A DNA stretch of 64,000 nucleotides from Undibacterium sp. (GCF_030651495.1 NZ_JAUSFI010000161.1:1-64000), one strand, 5' to 3'; positions 41,799 to 52,489 are shown, counted from the stretch's first letter. Notes: a model not told the origin generated them from the letters alone. Translations and numbers: made by a program.

Positions 41799-43100
41799 TT
41801 ACTCCACGAACAGGGTGGCAGGGCATTCCAGATAGCCGCGCACGGTTTGTATAAATTCGGCGGCATCCATGCCATCGACCACGCGATGGTCAAACGACGA
41901 CGACAGGTTCATCATCTTGCGCGCCACCACCAGACCGTGGCGTATCATCGGCCGCTCGACCATCTTGTTGACGCCGATGATCGCCACTTCCGGATGATTG
42001 ATGACCGGGGTCGAGACGATCCCGCCCAAGGCACCGAGGCTGGAGATGGTGATGGTGGAGCCGGACAATTCTTCCCGCGTGGCTTTGCCGCTACGCGCCG
42101 CCTCTGCCAGGCGCGCCATTTCATTGGCCGATGACCACAGGTCACGGGTTTCGGCATGCCGCACTACCGGCACCATCAGGCCCGATTCGGTCTGGGCCGC
42201 AATGCCCAGATGCACCGCCGCATGCCGCGTCACCACCCCGGCATCATCGTCGAAGCGCGCATTGATTTGCGGAAACTGACGTACCGCCAGCACCACGGCA
42301 CGCATCAGGAAAGGCAATAGACTGAGTTTGCCGCGCTCTTTGCCCCATTGCTGGTTCAGCTTGCTGCGCAAGGCTTCGAGTTCGGTGACATCGATTTCTT
42401 CGACATAAGAAAAATGTGGGATGCGCCGCTTGGTGTCCTGCATTTTTTGCGCGATCTTGCGCCGCAGGCCGATCACCGGTATCGCCTGCTCGGCATGCAG
42501 CGCACGATAGCTGGTGCCCGAGGTGCCGCTGGCGGATGCCGCGCTACCGCGCTTGACATAAGCATCCAGATCCTCAGGCAAAATACGGCCGGCCGGGCCG
42601 CTGCCGGGGACAAACTGCAATTCCACCCCCAGATCCCAGGCGCGCCGGCGCAGGGCCGGTGTCGCGATAGGCTTGTCGCCGGACGGCCGCGCGGCCGCTG
42701 TATTAACGGCGCTGGCGCTGCTAGCGGGCGCTGGCTTGGCGGCACTCTTGGCTGCTGCGACCGGTGTTGTTGCAACGGCAGTGAGCGCCGCCGCTTCGGC
42801 CACCGGTGCAGGTGCCGGCGCTGTCTTTGCCGCCGCGCCGGCACTTAGATTGCCTGCGCCTTCGACTTCTATCCGTATCAGTTCTGCGCCGACCGCCATC
42901 ACCTGGCCGGCCGCACCGCCCAGTGCCAGCACCTTGCCATGCACCGGGCTGGGGATTTCTATCGTGGCCTTGTCGGTCATGACATCGGCCAGAATCTGGT
43001 CTTCGGTAATCTGCTCGCCGACCTGCACGTTCCAGGCCACTAATTCGACTTCGGCAATGCCTTCGCCGATATCCGGCATCTTGATGATATGTATACCCAT
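41799..43100 (-). CDS. bkdB: Branched-chain 2-oxoacid dehydrogenase E2 (lipoamide acyltransferase)
   Basis: 433 residues from MGIHIIKMPDIGEGIAEVEL; GGAGG precedes this ATG. A lipoyl domain (DVMTDKATIEIPSPV, Lys near 44) is followed by an Ala/Pro linker, a peripheral-subunit-binding domain (IATPALRRRAWDLGVELQFVPGSGPAGRILPEDL) and the catalytic acyltransferase core ending SSFDHRVVDGMDAAEFIQ (His-Asp active site). It transfers isobutyryl, isovaleryl or 2-methylbutyryl groups to CoA. Its stop is 3 bp from lpdV. Confidence 0.95.
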   Translation of the reverse strand: MGIHIIKMPDIGEGIAEVELVAWNVQVGEQITEDQILADVMTDKATIEIPSPVHGKVLALGGAAGQVMAVGAELIRIEVEGAGNLSAGAAAKTAPAPAPVAEAAALTAVATTPVAAAKSAAKPAPASSASAVNTAAARPSGDKPIATPALRRRAWDLGVELQFVPGSGPAGRILPEDLDAYVKRGSAASASGTSGTSYRALHAEQAIPVIGLRRKIAQKMQDTKRRIPHFSYVEEIDVTELEALRSKLNQQWGKERGKLSLLPFLMRAVVLAVRQFPQINARFDDDAGVVTRHAAVHLGIAAQTESGLMVPVVRHAETRDLWSSANEMARLAEAARSGKATREELSGSTITISSLGALGGIVSTPVINHPEVAIIGVNKMVERPMIRHGLVVARKMMNLSSSFDHRVVDGMDAAEFIQTVRGYLECPATLFVE

Positions 43101-43101
43101 G

Positions 43102-44136
43102 TTATGCCTCCATCGCACGTAAAAACGCCGCCGCCACCCGGGCCGGACCAGGAAAATACGCCCACTCCTGCGCATGCGGATAAGGCGTGTCCCAGCCTGT
43201 CACCCGCTCTATCGGCGCTTCCAGGTGATAGAAACAATGTTCTTGCACCAGCGCCGTCAGCTCGGCGCCAAAACCGCTGGTGCGGGTCGCTTCATGCACC
43301 ACCACACAGCGGCCGGTCTTTTTCACCGATGCCAGTATCGTCGGCAAATCCAGCGGCCACAGGCTGCGCAGATCGATGATTTCGGCATCCACCCCGCTCT
43401 CTTGCGCCGCCGCTTCCGAGACCCAGACCATGGTGCCGTAAGTGAGCACCGTCAAGTCCTTGCCCGGGCGAAATACTGCCGCCGATTCCAGCGGTACGGT
43501 GTAATAGCCTTCCGGCACCTCGCCCATAGGATGCTGCGACCACGGCACTACCGGCTGGTCGTGATGGCCATTGAACGGGCCGTTATACAGGCGCTTCGGT
43601 TCCAGAAAAATCACCGGATCGTTATTTTCTATCGAGGCGATCAGCAAGCCCTTGGCATCGTAAGGATTCGACGGCATCACGGTACGCAAGCCACAGACAT
43701 GGGTAAACACCGCTTCCGGACTCTGGCTATGGGTCTGGCCGCCATAAATGCCGCCGCCGCAAGGGGTGCGGATTGTCAAAGGCGCAGTAAAGTCGCCGGC
43801 CGAGCGAAAGCGCAGGCGTGCCGCTTCCGAGACGATCTGGTCATACGCCGGATAAATATAATCGGCAAACTGGATCTCGATCACGGGGCGCAAGCCATAT
43901 GCGCCCATGCCGATCGCGGCACCGACGATGCCGCCTTCAGAAATCGGCGCATCGAACACCCGCGTCTTGCCGTATTTTTTTTGCAAGCCTTCGGTGCAGC
44001 GAAATACGCCGCCAAAATAACCGACATCCTGGCCGAACACCACCACGTTATCGTCTCTTTCCAGCATCACATCCATCGCCGAGCGCAGCGCCTGGATCAT
44101 GCTCATGGGGGTTTTATTATTTTTCACATCATTCAT
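43102..44136 (-). CDS. bkdA2: Branched-chain 2-oxoacid dehydrogenase E1 beta
   Basis: About 344 residues if started at MNDVKNNKTPMSMIQALRSA, which has GGTGG upstream and resembles the Pseudomonas BkdA2 start; an ATG at 44154 adds six residues. Conserved stretches include FGQDVGYFGGVFRCTEGLQ, SEGGIVGAAIGMGAYGLRPV, FADYIYPAYDQIVSEAARLR, IRTPCGGGIYGGQTHSQSPEA and HEATRTSGFGAELTALVQEHCF. With E1 alpha it binds thiamine diphosphate and decarboxylates the keto acids of Val, Leu and Ile. It lies 1 bp from bkdB and about 20 bp after bkdA1. Confidence 0.95.
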   Translation of the reverse strand: MNDVKNNKTPMSMIQALRSAMDVMLERDDNVVVFGQDVGYFGGVFRCTEGLQKKYGKTRVFDAPISEGGIVGAAIGMGAYGLRPVIEIQFADYIYPAYDQIVSEAARLRFRSAGDFTAPLTIRTPCGGGIYGGQTHSQSPEAVFTHVCGLRTVMPSNPYDAKGLLIASIENNDPVIFLEPKRLYNGPFNGHHDQPVVPWSQHPMGEVPEGYYTVPLESAAVFRPGKDLTVLTYGTMVWVSEAAAQESGVDAEIIDLRSLWPLDLPTILASVKKTGRCVVVHEATRTSGFGAELTALVQEHCFYHLEAPIERVTGWDTPYPHAQEWAYFPGPARVAAAFLRAMEA

Positions 44137-44156
44137 TGTATGGTCCACCGTCATGA

Positions 44157-46016
<1,860 letters not shown>

Positions 46017-46739
46017 ATGCGCACGAACCTCAACAAAGCCACCTACACGGTGATCGTGCTTGCCGCGATCACGCTGATCGGAGGCGCGTTCTATCTGGAC
46101 AAACTGGAACTCAAGGACATAGGCACAGGACTACTTGCACTACTTGGTACCCTGTTGGGCGCGACACTCGCCTTCCGGTTGAACGAAGACAAGGAGTCGA
46201 AGAAGGAACAAGCTGTACGCCGGTCTGCACTGAACCGAGCACTTTTTATTTTGGCGCGGCAGAAGAACGCCGTGGCTCTCATCGCGAGGGAAATGGAGCC
46301 GTTCAAGACCCCCATCGAACGAGCATTCAACTTCCCAGCGGCAAAGGTACCGCCGTACCAAGACCTGGTCCACCGCTTCGAAGAGCTTGAGTTCCTCCTC
46401 AATACTCCAGACGTAAATGTCATCATGCGACTCACAGTGGAGCAAGAGCGCTTCCACCAAATGCTAGAGAGTCTACGAACTAGAAACGAGTTCTATGTTC
46501 ACGAACTACAGCCAGAGATAGCGAGGCACAGCCTAAATGGCAAAGAAATATCTGGTGCCTCTATCGTACAACTTTTCGGTGAACGGTTGTTCGGAACAGC
46601 GATGCATTCGTCAGAAATACTGCGCCACCATGTGGAGTCTTCACTGAAATCCATACCGGAGATGCACGAAGAACTTCGAGCCGTCGCGAAGCGCCTCTAT
46701 CCAGATTCAAAGTTCGTCGGGTTTGCCAGTGAGGACTAA
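46017..46739 (+). CDS. Hypothetical membrane protein carried on an integron-like cassette
   Basis: 240 residues. Two N-terminal hydrophobic helices (TVIVLAAITLIGGAFYL and IGTGLLALLGTLLGATLAF) are followed by a charged cytoplasmic part of about 190 residues that is mainly helical (RRSALNRALFILARQKNAVALIAREMEPF). I do not recognise the family; orphan membrane proteins like this are frequent cassette cargo. Its TAA stop lies in GACTAAC, the first box of the attC site that follows, the usual compact arrangement of gene cassettes. The start is 20-25 bp after the presumed left cassette boundary. Confidence 0.75.
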   Translation: MRTNLNKATYTVIVLAAITLIGGAFYLDKLELKDIGTGLLALLGTLLGATLAFRLNEDKESKKEQAVRRSALNRALFILARQKNAVALIAREMEPFKTPIERAFNFPAAKVPPYQDLVHRFEELEFLLNTPDVNVIMRLTVEQERFHQMLESLRTRNEFYVHELQPEIARHSLNGKEISGASIVQLFGERLFGTAMHSSEILRHHVESSLKSIPEMHEELRAVAKRLYPDSKFVGFASED

Positions 46740-46811
46740 CCCTTCCATTGAGGGGGCGCGCATAAGCGGCCTTCGCCCACTTGCGGCCGTCCCTCATGTC
46801 AAACGTTAAAT
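46734..46811. repeat. Integron attC site (59-base element)
   Basis: Starts GACTAAC (R'' box) and ends GTTAAAT (fits GTTRRRY). TAAC pairs with GTTA at the outer ends; TTGAGGG pairs with CCCTCA inside; a further stem AAGCGGCC / GGCCGC lies in the middle. CTAACCCTTCCATTGAGGG and CCCTCATGTCAAACGTTA are wording I know from many environmental attC sites. Length is 78 bp. No integrase gene or second complete attC is in the window. Confidence 0.82.
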
Positions 46812-46828
46812 TTCAAAATGTACAGTTC

Positions 46829-46857
46829 TTGACTTATAACTACATTGTAGTTATATT
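46829..46857 (+). promoter_or_regulatory. brnTA promoter with operator palindrome in the spacer
   Basis: -35 TTGACT (46829-46834), 17-bp spacer, -10 TATATT (46852-46857). The spacer and -10 are covered by a perfect 21-bp palindrome, TATAACTACA-T-TGTAGTTATA (46835-46855). Autorepression by the BrnA ribbon-helix-helix antitoxin is the expected use. The predicted start point is at or next to the brnT ATG. Confidence 0.78.
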
Positions 46858-46863
46858 GCAATT

Positions 46864-47148
46864 ATGAATGATCTTAGCTTTGAGTGGGACAAGTCGAAAG
46901 CCACTGTAAATTTAAAAAAACACGGGGTTAGCTTTGAGGAAGCTAAGTCTGCGTTTTCTGATGAACGGGCAAAATTAATTGCTGACCCCGATCATTCGGA
47001 AGATGAAGATCGATTCATTCTTTTGGGCTATAGCTCAAGCATGCGTCTTTTGGTTGTATGTCATTGTTACCGTACAGACGAAAGCATTATCCGGATAATT
47101 TCCGCGCGGAAGGCCAGCCGTCACGAGGCCGCTTCTTACAGAAGGTGA
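46864..47148 (+). CDS. brnT: BrnT-family ribonuclease toxin
   Basis: 94 residues: MNDLSFEWDKSKATVNLKKHGVSFEEAKSAF is the BrnT signature (F-x-WD-x-x-K...N...KHGVSFEEA). It is followed by LADPDHSEDEDRFILLGYSS-type and IIRIISARKASRHEAASY, which holds the conserved (I)SAR(K)A motif with active-site Arg. BrnT is a small RelE-like ribonuclease that stops growth by cutting RNA. As usual, toxin precedes antitoxin, with 4 bp between. There is almost no room for a ribosome binding site if transcription begins at the predicted site. Confidence 0.92.
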   Translation: MNDLSFEWDKSKATVNLKKHGVSFEEAKSAFSDERAKLIADPDHSEDEDRFILLGYSSSMRLLVVCHCYRTDESIIRIISARKASRHEAASYRR

Positions 47149-47152
47149 AGTC

Positions 47153-47362
47153 ATGAGAGACGAATACGATTTTTCAAAAGCAACAAAAAATCCCTACGCT
47201 TCACAACTCAAAAAGCAAATTACTATCCGACTAGACGAGGAGAGTATTAATTACTTCAAATCTATTTCAGAAGGCATTGGCATTCCATATCAAAGCCTTA
47301 TCAATCTATATCTTCGTGATTGTGCAGCGTCACACCGTAAGTTGAACCTCAAGTGGAAATGA
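47153..47362 (+). CDS. brnA: BrnA-family antitoxin
   Basis: 69 residues: MRDEYDFSKATKNPYASQLK is the toxin-binding head (DFS-x-A...NPY), and KKQITIRLDEESINYFKSISEGIGIPYQSLINLYLRDC is the ribbon-helix-helix DNA-binding domain. BrnA neutralises BrnT and represses the operon. GGTGAAG lies before the ATG. The usual order and size are kept, so the module is probably functional. Confidence 0.92.
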   Translation: MRDEYDFSKATKNPYASQLKKQITIRLDEESINYFKSISEGIGIPYQSLINLYLRDCAASHRKLNLKWK

Positions 47363-47591
47363 AATTTAACAAGGCCGTAACCCGCAATAAGTAAGACGTC
47401 AATAGCCGCAGGCGTATTGCTCCGTGTAGACTTGTTCATCTACGTCATACGGCGCAATAGATGAAGCCCATTGCTCCCTGGAAATTGAATGTTTTGGCTT
47501 TTATTTCTGCAACTATTTTCGTCTCGTATTGATAGCCTTTGCAGGTTTTAAGAAACGCAAAAAGAGCCGCTGAACCCGGCAGCCCGCCTTT

Positions 47592-48004
47592 TTAAGACCT
47601 ACTCAACAGGCGGCAGGATTTTTTCATTTCTTCAAATTGCAAGTTGCCTACCAGCATGACTTCCTTGCCGTTATCAAACGGGAAGGAAGTCATGCTGGTG
47701 CGGACATAACCGCGGTGCTGATAAAAGGCGATCAGTTCTTGCCTGAGACCGATGACGGTCAGCCAGATTTTATGCACGCCCCATAACTGTTGCTATAACG
47801 GTTGCGCGTGGGTTTCGGCGACATGCATGAAGTATTTTCCTATGCCGGCGCCCTGTAGCACGGGGCGCACCACAAACATGCCGAGATAGGCCGCGCCCTG
47901 CTTTTTTGCAGATGCACACAGCCGGTGATCTCTTGCTGTTGCAGACACAGCAAGACGAGAGAGTCGTCCGCAGCTATCATTTGGAGATACAACTTCAGCA
48001 AGCG
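47592..48004 (-). pseudogene. GNAT-family acetyltransferase, frameshifted and interrupted
   Basis: Read leftwards, LKLYLQMIAADDSLVLLCLQQQEITGCVHLQK is one frame. After a one-base shift near 47910 the next frame gives GAAYLGMFVVRPVLQGAGIGKYFMHVAETHAQPL, which contains the acetyl-CoA loop (VRPVLQGAGIG). A TAG then interrupts, and the frame resumes QQLWGVHKIWLTVIGLRQELIAFYQHRGYVRTSMTSFPFDN. The N-terminal 40 or so residues are also absent. With a frameshift, a stop and a 5' truncation it is a clear pseudogene. The substrate is unknown. Confidence 0.8.
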
Positions 48005-48112
48005 CTAGCTATGCAATAAATGCCTTGCATTGTTGTTCAATTGGCAGCAATATTTCAGATTCGATCGTGATGTTTATGCCAACCAAATTTTTCAAATCGG
48101 AGTTCGCGCCGC

Positions 48113-50113
48113 ATGCCGCCAATTTCTTCTCCCCCTGATGGGGAGTCAACTTCTTCTGGCGGCTCGCCGCTACCTGTTGCGCGGGTGCTTGCCAGCAGCG
48201 ACCGCTTCCTGCAGCGGTTTGTCGATGGCTGGATACTCTTTGCCATCGCTTTATGGCTATTTTTGCGGTTCACCCTACCCGGCGTCGCCCAATATCCGGG
48301 TGGGCTCATGCTCGCCGCCGGATTGTCCGCCAGATGGGCGTTATATACGGGGCGTCTGCGATGGGCACGCTACCTGATCGTGCTGCCGGCGTCTGCCGCG
48401 GTCATGCTGATGCCATTGTTCTTGCATGGCGTGCAAACCCCTGTGCTGGCCATCCTACCGCTGATCGTCGTGCTGGCAGGATGGATGCTGGGGCGACACG
48501 TGATGCGCTGGTTGGTGGGTTTTTTTGTATTCTGCGTGGCGCTGTACTGGCTGGCGGACACACCGGCCGGATTTGTCCTTAGCCTTCCTTTGCGTGCGCC
48601 CGATGCCTGGGCTATGGCGTGGCTCTTGAGCATTGTCTTGACCGGCATTGTGGCTTGGTCGCTGCTCGGTAATTACGCCAGCAATTTTGCGCAGGAACAA
48701 GCCACGCAGCGGCAACTGGCCGACGCGCTGAAAATTGCCAGCACGGCGCAGCACGATCTTGCTGCGGTGGTGACATTGAATGAGGCTATTTTGCACGATG
48801 CGCTGGCCGAAACACAGCGCCTGCGGAACGCGCTGGAAACCGTCCCGTTCCGTGTTTCCATCAAGGATAAGTCCGGCCGCTACACCTATGCCAACAAGAA
48901 AGTCTGTGATTTTCTTGGCTATCCGCTCGATGAAGTTGTGACGCATACCGACGAGAAATTCTTTGATCTTTTGGTCGCGGATAATCTGAGCCAAAATGAC
49001 CGTCGGGTACTGGATCAGGGCGAGTGCATAGAAGCCGAAGAAACGCATGTGATTGCTGCAAGCGGCGAGACGCATTATTACTGGAGCGTCAAATCCCCGA
49101 TCATTGAGGATGGAAATATCATCGGCATATGCGCCATTTCAAGCGATATTACGGAACGCAGACGCATTGAGGATGAACTCAGGCATGCCCGTCTGGCCGC
49201 CGAATCTGCTCATGGCGAACTGACTGCGATGCTTAAATTGAACCAAAGCTTATTGCGCGATTCGGCAATGCCGATGGGGGTGTTTGACGATAGCGGTGAC
49301 TGTGTCGAGGCCAACGAAGCCTATGCCGAGCTGATCGGTTCAACGCGTGAAAAATTAATAGGAGTTAATTTTTACGAGGACTATATGTGGCAAGCATCAG
49401 GGCTGGTTGACGATTGCCTGCGCACCCTGCGGCACAAGACGGCGCAACGACGTGAAGTCAGCGTTGTCACTGGTTCTGGCAACGATCTCTGGCTCGATAC
49501 GCGAATATTGCCGGTAGAAATGCATGGCGAAAATCATTTTCTGGTCGAGTTTATTGACCTGACTGAGCGCAAACGCTTTGAACATGAGTTGCGGCAGCTG
49601 GCTTTCAATGATCCCTTAACCGAGTTGCCCGGTCGCCGCTTATTGCTCGATAGGCTGACGCAGACCTTGTACTGCAGCAAACGTCAAAACAGCCATGGCG
49701 CATTGCTGTTTCTTGACTTGAACAAATTTACACAGTTGAATGACCGTCATGGTCATGCCGTCGGCGATCAACTATTAATTGAGGTCGCCAACCGCTTGCG
49801 CCAGGCGGTGCGTCAGACGGATACCGTGGCGCGTCTGGCGGGCGATGAATTTGTCGTGCTGTTAGAGGATCTGGGCACAGAAGCCGAGTTCGCCGCAGAG
49901 TATGTGAAAAATGTCGTGGATAAGATGCGTCTGGCCCTGAGTGAAGAATATCTACTGGGCCAGATCCGGCATCGCGGTTCGGTCAGTATCTGCGTCAGCA
50001 TGTTTCTCGGCGATCATCGCGATCCGGACCAGATTTTGCGGCAAGCCGATATGGCAATGGTTGAAACGAAGCGAAAACGTGCGCTCATCGGTAGCATGAT
50101 GGGGCGGGAATGA
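48113..50113 (+). CDS. Membrane PAS-PAS-GGDEF protein (diguanylate cyclase type)
   Basis: 666 residues. About six N-terminal membrane helices (from FVDGWILFAIALWLFLRF to AMAWLLSIVLTGIVAWSLL, residues 36-185) lead to a short coiled coil and two PAS domains: LETVPFRVSIKDKSGRYTYANKKVCDFLGY, and LRDSAMPMGVFDDSGDCVEANEAYAELIGS. A GGDEF domain follows from about residue 495 (LTELPGRRLLLDRLTQTL, DLNKFTQLNDRHGHAVGDQLL). The signature reads RLAGDEFVVLLEDL: AGDEF in place of GGDEF, a variant found in some active cyclases. No inhibitory RxxD is obvious. The signal is unknown. Confidence 0.88.
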   Translation: MPPISSPPDGESTSSGGSPLPVARVLASSDRFLQRFVDGWILFAIALWLFLRFTLPGVAQYPGGLMLAAGLSARWALYTGRLRWARYLIVLPASAAVMLMPLFLHGVQTPVLAILPLIVVLAGWMLGRHVMRWLVGFFVFCVALYWLADTPAGFVLSLPLRAPDAWAMAWLLSIVLTGIVAWSLLGNYASNFAQEQATQRQLADALKIASTAQHDLAAVVTLNEAILHDALAETQRLRNALETVPFRVSIKDKSGRYTYANKKVCDFLGYPLDEVVTHTDEKFFDLLVADNLSQNDRRVLDQGECIEAEETHVIAASGETHYYWSVKSPIIEDGNIIGICAISSDITERRRIEDELRHARLAAESAHGELTAMLKLNQSLLRDSAMPMGVFDDSGDCVEANEAYAELIGSTREKLIGVNFYEDYMWQASGLVDDCLRTLRHKTAQRREVSVVTGSGNDLWLDTRILPVEMHGENHFLVEFIDLTERKRFEHELRQLAFNDPLTELPGRRLLLDRLTQTLYCSKRQNSHGALLFLDLNKFTQLNDRHGHAVGDQLLIEVANRLRQAVRQTDTVARLAGDEFVVLLEDLGTEAEFAAEYVKNVVDKMRLALSEEYLLGQIRHRGSVSICVSMFLGDHRDPDQILRQADMAMVETKRKRALIGSMMGRE

Positions 50114-50177
50114 GCCCTATGCCCAGCGCATAGACGAAAGCTTCGCGGATTCGCTGCGCCCATTCTTTGCGCCCATC

Positions 50178-50774
50178 TCACACCAGGCCAAACCAGCCTA
50201 AGGCCGCCCCCGCAGCAAGCAACCACAATAAATGCATTTTGGTGCGCCATACCAGCACGGCGCAGACGGCAGTCAGCAGCCAGATTGGCCAGTCCTGGCT
50301 AGGCAGGTGATGCGCCGCTGCCATGATCCAACCGGTCGCGAGTAGCAAACCAATGACGATCGGCGCCATGCCGAGCTTAAAGGCGCGCACCGCGCGCAGT
50401 TCACGGTTTTGGTGGCCCCAGCGCGCGGCCACATAGGTCAGGGTGGTGCTGGGCAGCAGTATACCGGTCATGGTAATAATCACCCCCAGCAGCCCGGCCC
50501 AGACGCTGCCGGTATTGAGGCCAACGTTCCAGCCCATCAGGGCGATGAACAGCACATTCGGCCCCGGCGCGGCTTGCGCGATGGCCACCGATGCATTAAA
50601 TTGGGCATCGCTCAGCCAGTGATTTTGACTGACCAGGTAGCGGTGCATGTCGGGTAAGGTAGATATCGCCCCGCCGACCGATAACAGCGAGAGCATCATG
50701 TACTGCAAGAATAAATTCAGCCAGTCGCTCCAGGCCAGTGTCAAATGGGCGGTAGTGTGTACGATGGGATTCAT
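50178..50774 (-). CDS. Chromate transporter, second half-size subunit
   Basis: 198 residues from MNPIVHTTAHLTLAWSDWLN. The CHR domain is visible: LFLQYMMLSLLSVGGAISTLPDMHRYLV, AQAAPGPNVLFIALMGWNVGL, and four further helices. Short-chain CHR proteins act in pairs with antiparallel orientation; long-chain ChrA has both halves fused. Here the ATG overlaps the preceding subunit's stop by 4 bp, strong evidence for paired synthesis. Chromate efflux is the family name; the real anion is uncertain. Confidence 0.9.
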   Translation of the reverse strand: MNPIVHTTAHLTLAWSDWLNLFLQYMMLSLLSVGGAISTLPDMHRYLVSQNHWLSDAQFNASVAIAQAAPGPNVLFIALMGWNVGLNTGSVWAGLLGVIITMTGILLPSTTLTYVAARWGHQNRELRAVRAFKLGMAPIVIGLLLATGWIMAAAHHLPSQDWPIWLLTAVCAVLVWRTKMHLLWLLAAGAALGWFGLV

Positions 50775-51352
50775 GCGCCTAACTTCCGGTAAGCCAGTAG
50801 GCAAGCCATGCCGCCCAAGCCTAACAATACATAGGCCAGAGGCAAGCGGAATAAGGCCACCGCGGCGAAACACAGCGCGCTAAATAGCAGACATAAGCGC
50901 CAACCTAGCGGATTCGATTTTAACGCTGGCAGCAGCCGCAGGCCGGTTGCCACGATCATGCCGGCAGTCACGGCGCTCATGCCGCGCAAGGCACCTGCGA
51001 CGCCCGGATGCTGAGCCACCTGGGCATACAGTATCGCCACCAGTAACACGATCAGCAGAGGCACGGTCAGCATACCGGCCAGTGCCGCCATGGCACCGGG
51101 CAGGCCGAAGTAGCGGCTGCCTATCATCATCGACAGGTTGACGACATTCGGGCCGGGCATGATTTGCGCGACGGCCCAGTCTTCGATAAATTCTTCTTTA
51201 CTCAGCCAGCGTTTTTTTTCTACCAGCTCACGCTGTACGATCGCCAGCACACCGCCAAAACCTTGCAACGCCAATAGAGTAAAAGAGATAAATAAATCCG
51301 ACAGGGATGTCGGCTGAGGATGACTTGCCGGGGGCGTGATCGTGGTGGGCAT
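50771..51352 (-). CDS. Chromate transporter, first half-size subunit
   Basis: 193 residues from MPTTITPPASHPQPTSLSDL. The CHR signature is LFISFTLLALQGFGGVLAIVQRELVEKKRWLSKEEFIEDWAVAQIMPGPNVVNLSMMIG, with the FGG and PGPN motifs. It forms a pair with the following gene. No chrB-type regulator is present nearby. Confidence 0.9.
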   Translation of the reverse strand: MPTTITPPASHPQPTSLSDLFISFTLLALQGFGGVLAIVQRELVEKKRWLSKEEFIEDWAVAQIMPGPNVVNLSMMIGSRYFGLPGAMAALAGMLTVPLLIVLLVAILYAQVAQHPGVAGALRGMSAVTAGMIVATGLRLLPALKSNPLGWRLCLLFSALCFAAVALFRLPLAYVLLGLGGMACLLAYRKLGA

Positions 51353-51510
51353 GAGGCAGCTTAGCTCGAACGGATGGGCCTCCATTGTAAAGCAGCAGCG
51401 ATGCTGTTGCAGGACGGCCGGCGAATCCCTCTCTTTATAGCGTATCCGGATGCGCCTGTAGCGCAATAGGAATAAGCACACCCACTTGTGCGCGGGTGAG
51501 CGGGGGCAGC

Positions 51511-52416
51511 TTAAACAGCGATTCTTTTAGCCATCAATTCCAGCCAGCGATCGGCATCGTCAACATCGCTGATGACTAAGGCAAAATCGGTGACAGTACG
51601 GGCCGCTCGTTCTAGCAATTGAATGTCCGCTTCATGCTGACGCGCCACATGCGGGTCCTCCAGAAAAAGAATGCGCCGCACTTTTTTGTCCAGCACCAGT
51701 TCAGCGATTTGCGCATCGCCGCCCAAGGGACCGGATAAATACGGTTTGACCCAATGCCGCCCCGCTTCTTCACCTTTGATTTTTTGCGCCAGTGTATTCA
51801 GCAAGCCACCGGTGGTGCCGGTGGCATAGCGATGCGCGAATTGATCGAGCAAGGAAAAATGTTTTTCTGCCAGTGTCAGCATCCTTTCTTTCATCGCATC
51901 GTGGGCGATCAGGGCGATCCCTTCTCTGGCTAAAACATAGCCGTTATCGAGACGTGGATTAGTGGCAGCACCGCTGGCCAAGGCTTCTAGTTCCAGCCAT
52001 TCCAGTGCGCTGGCCAAGGTCGACAAAAAAGGTTTCCGATGAATCACGCATTGACGCTTGAGTGCCAGGGCCTCCGGAAAAATCGAGGAGGGATCAACCG
52101 GATCGATCAGATAAATCACGGCGTCTACGGCAAGAGTGGGGTCACTGTCGACTACCCTTGACACCAGTTTCATCAAGCCACCTTCACGTCCATACGGGAA
52201 ACGTTCGTGCTGGCCGCAGACGCTGAGTAAATCATGAGAAATAATCGCGTCCAGCGTTCTGCCTACGACGATCCATTCTGGCTGCAAATGGGCAATCGAC
52301 GCTGCTGCACCGCGCAGTAATTGCACCAGTGCGGAATCCGGTGCATCCTGGTGCGAACGATTGGCAATCAGACCAATTCGCAGGCGTTGCCCACGAGGCG
52401 AAGAGATGGATGTCAT
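51511..52416 (-). CDS. Two-domain methylglyoxal synthase-like protein
   Basis: 301 residues, twice the length of ordinary MgsA (about 150). Residues about 165-290 are a methylglyoxal synthase domain with catalytic residues kept: IALIAHDAMKERM (His), RYATGTTGGL (phosphate loop), LSGPLGGDAQIAE (Asp base), LFLEDPHVARQHEADI (Asp, His, Asp). Residues about 12-150 repeat the fold in divergent form (RIGLIANRSHQD, WIVVGRTLDAI, FPYGREGGLMKLVSRV, DAVIYLIDPVDPSSIFPEALALKRQCVIHRKPFLSTLASALEWL) but lack the catalytic Asp and His. The enzyme would turn dihydroxyacetone phosphate into methylglyoxal. Hexameric MgsA is regulated by phosphate, so the extra domain could be regulatory. Confidence 0.82.
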   Translation of the reverse strand: MTSISSPRGQRLRIGLIANRSHQDAPDSALVQLLRGAAASIAHLQPEWIVVGRTLDAIISHDLLSVCGQHERFPYGREGGLMKLVSRVVDSDPTLAVDAVIYLIDPVDPSSIFPEALALKRQCVIHRKPFLSTLASALEWLELEALASGAATNPRLDNGYVLAREGIALIAHDAMKERMLTLAEKHFSLLDQFAHRYATGTTGGLLNTLAQKIKGEEAGRHWVKPYLSGPLGGDAQIAELVLDKKVRRILFLEDPHVARQHEADIQLLERAARTVTDFALVISDVDDADRWLELMAKRIAV

Positions 52417-52489
52417 TACTTATTGCTCACTTTAAAAAACGCGGAAAAGGCCGTAGACGGTCTGGCATGGAAAGAAATGAAATGGGTAT

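Noticed and set aside
47363-47591. Possible second attC after brnA (ATTTAAC just after the stop)
   Set aside because: No matching GTTRRRY end or complementary inner boxes within 230 bp, so brnTA cannot be called a cassette.
48113-50113. AGDEF in the PAS-GGDEF protein as a loss-of-function change
   Set aside because: AGDEF is known in active cyclases, unlike the AATDF site at 55762-56424, so it was not listed as a defect.
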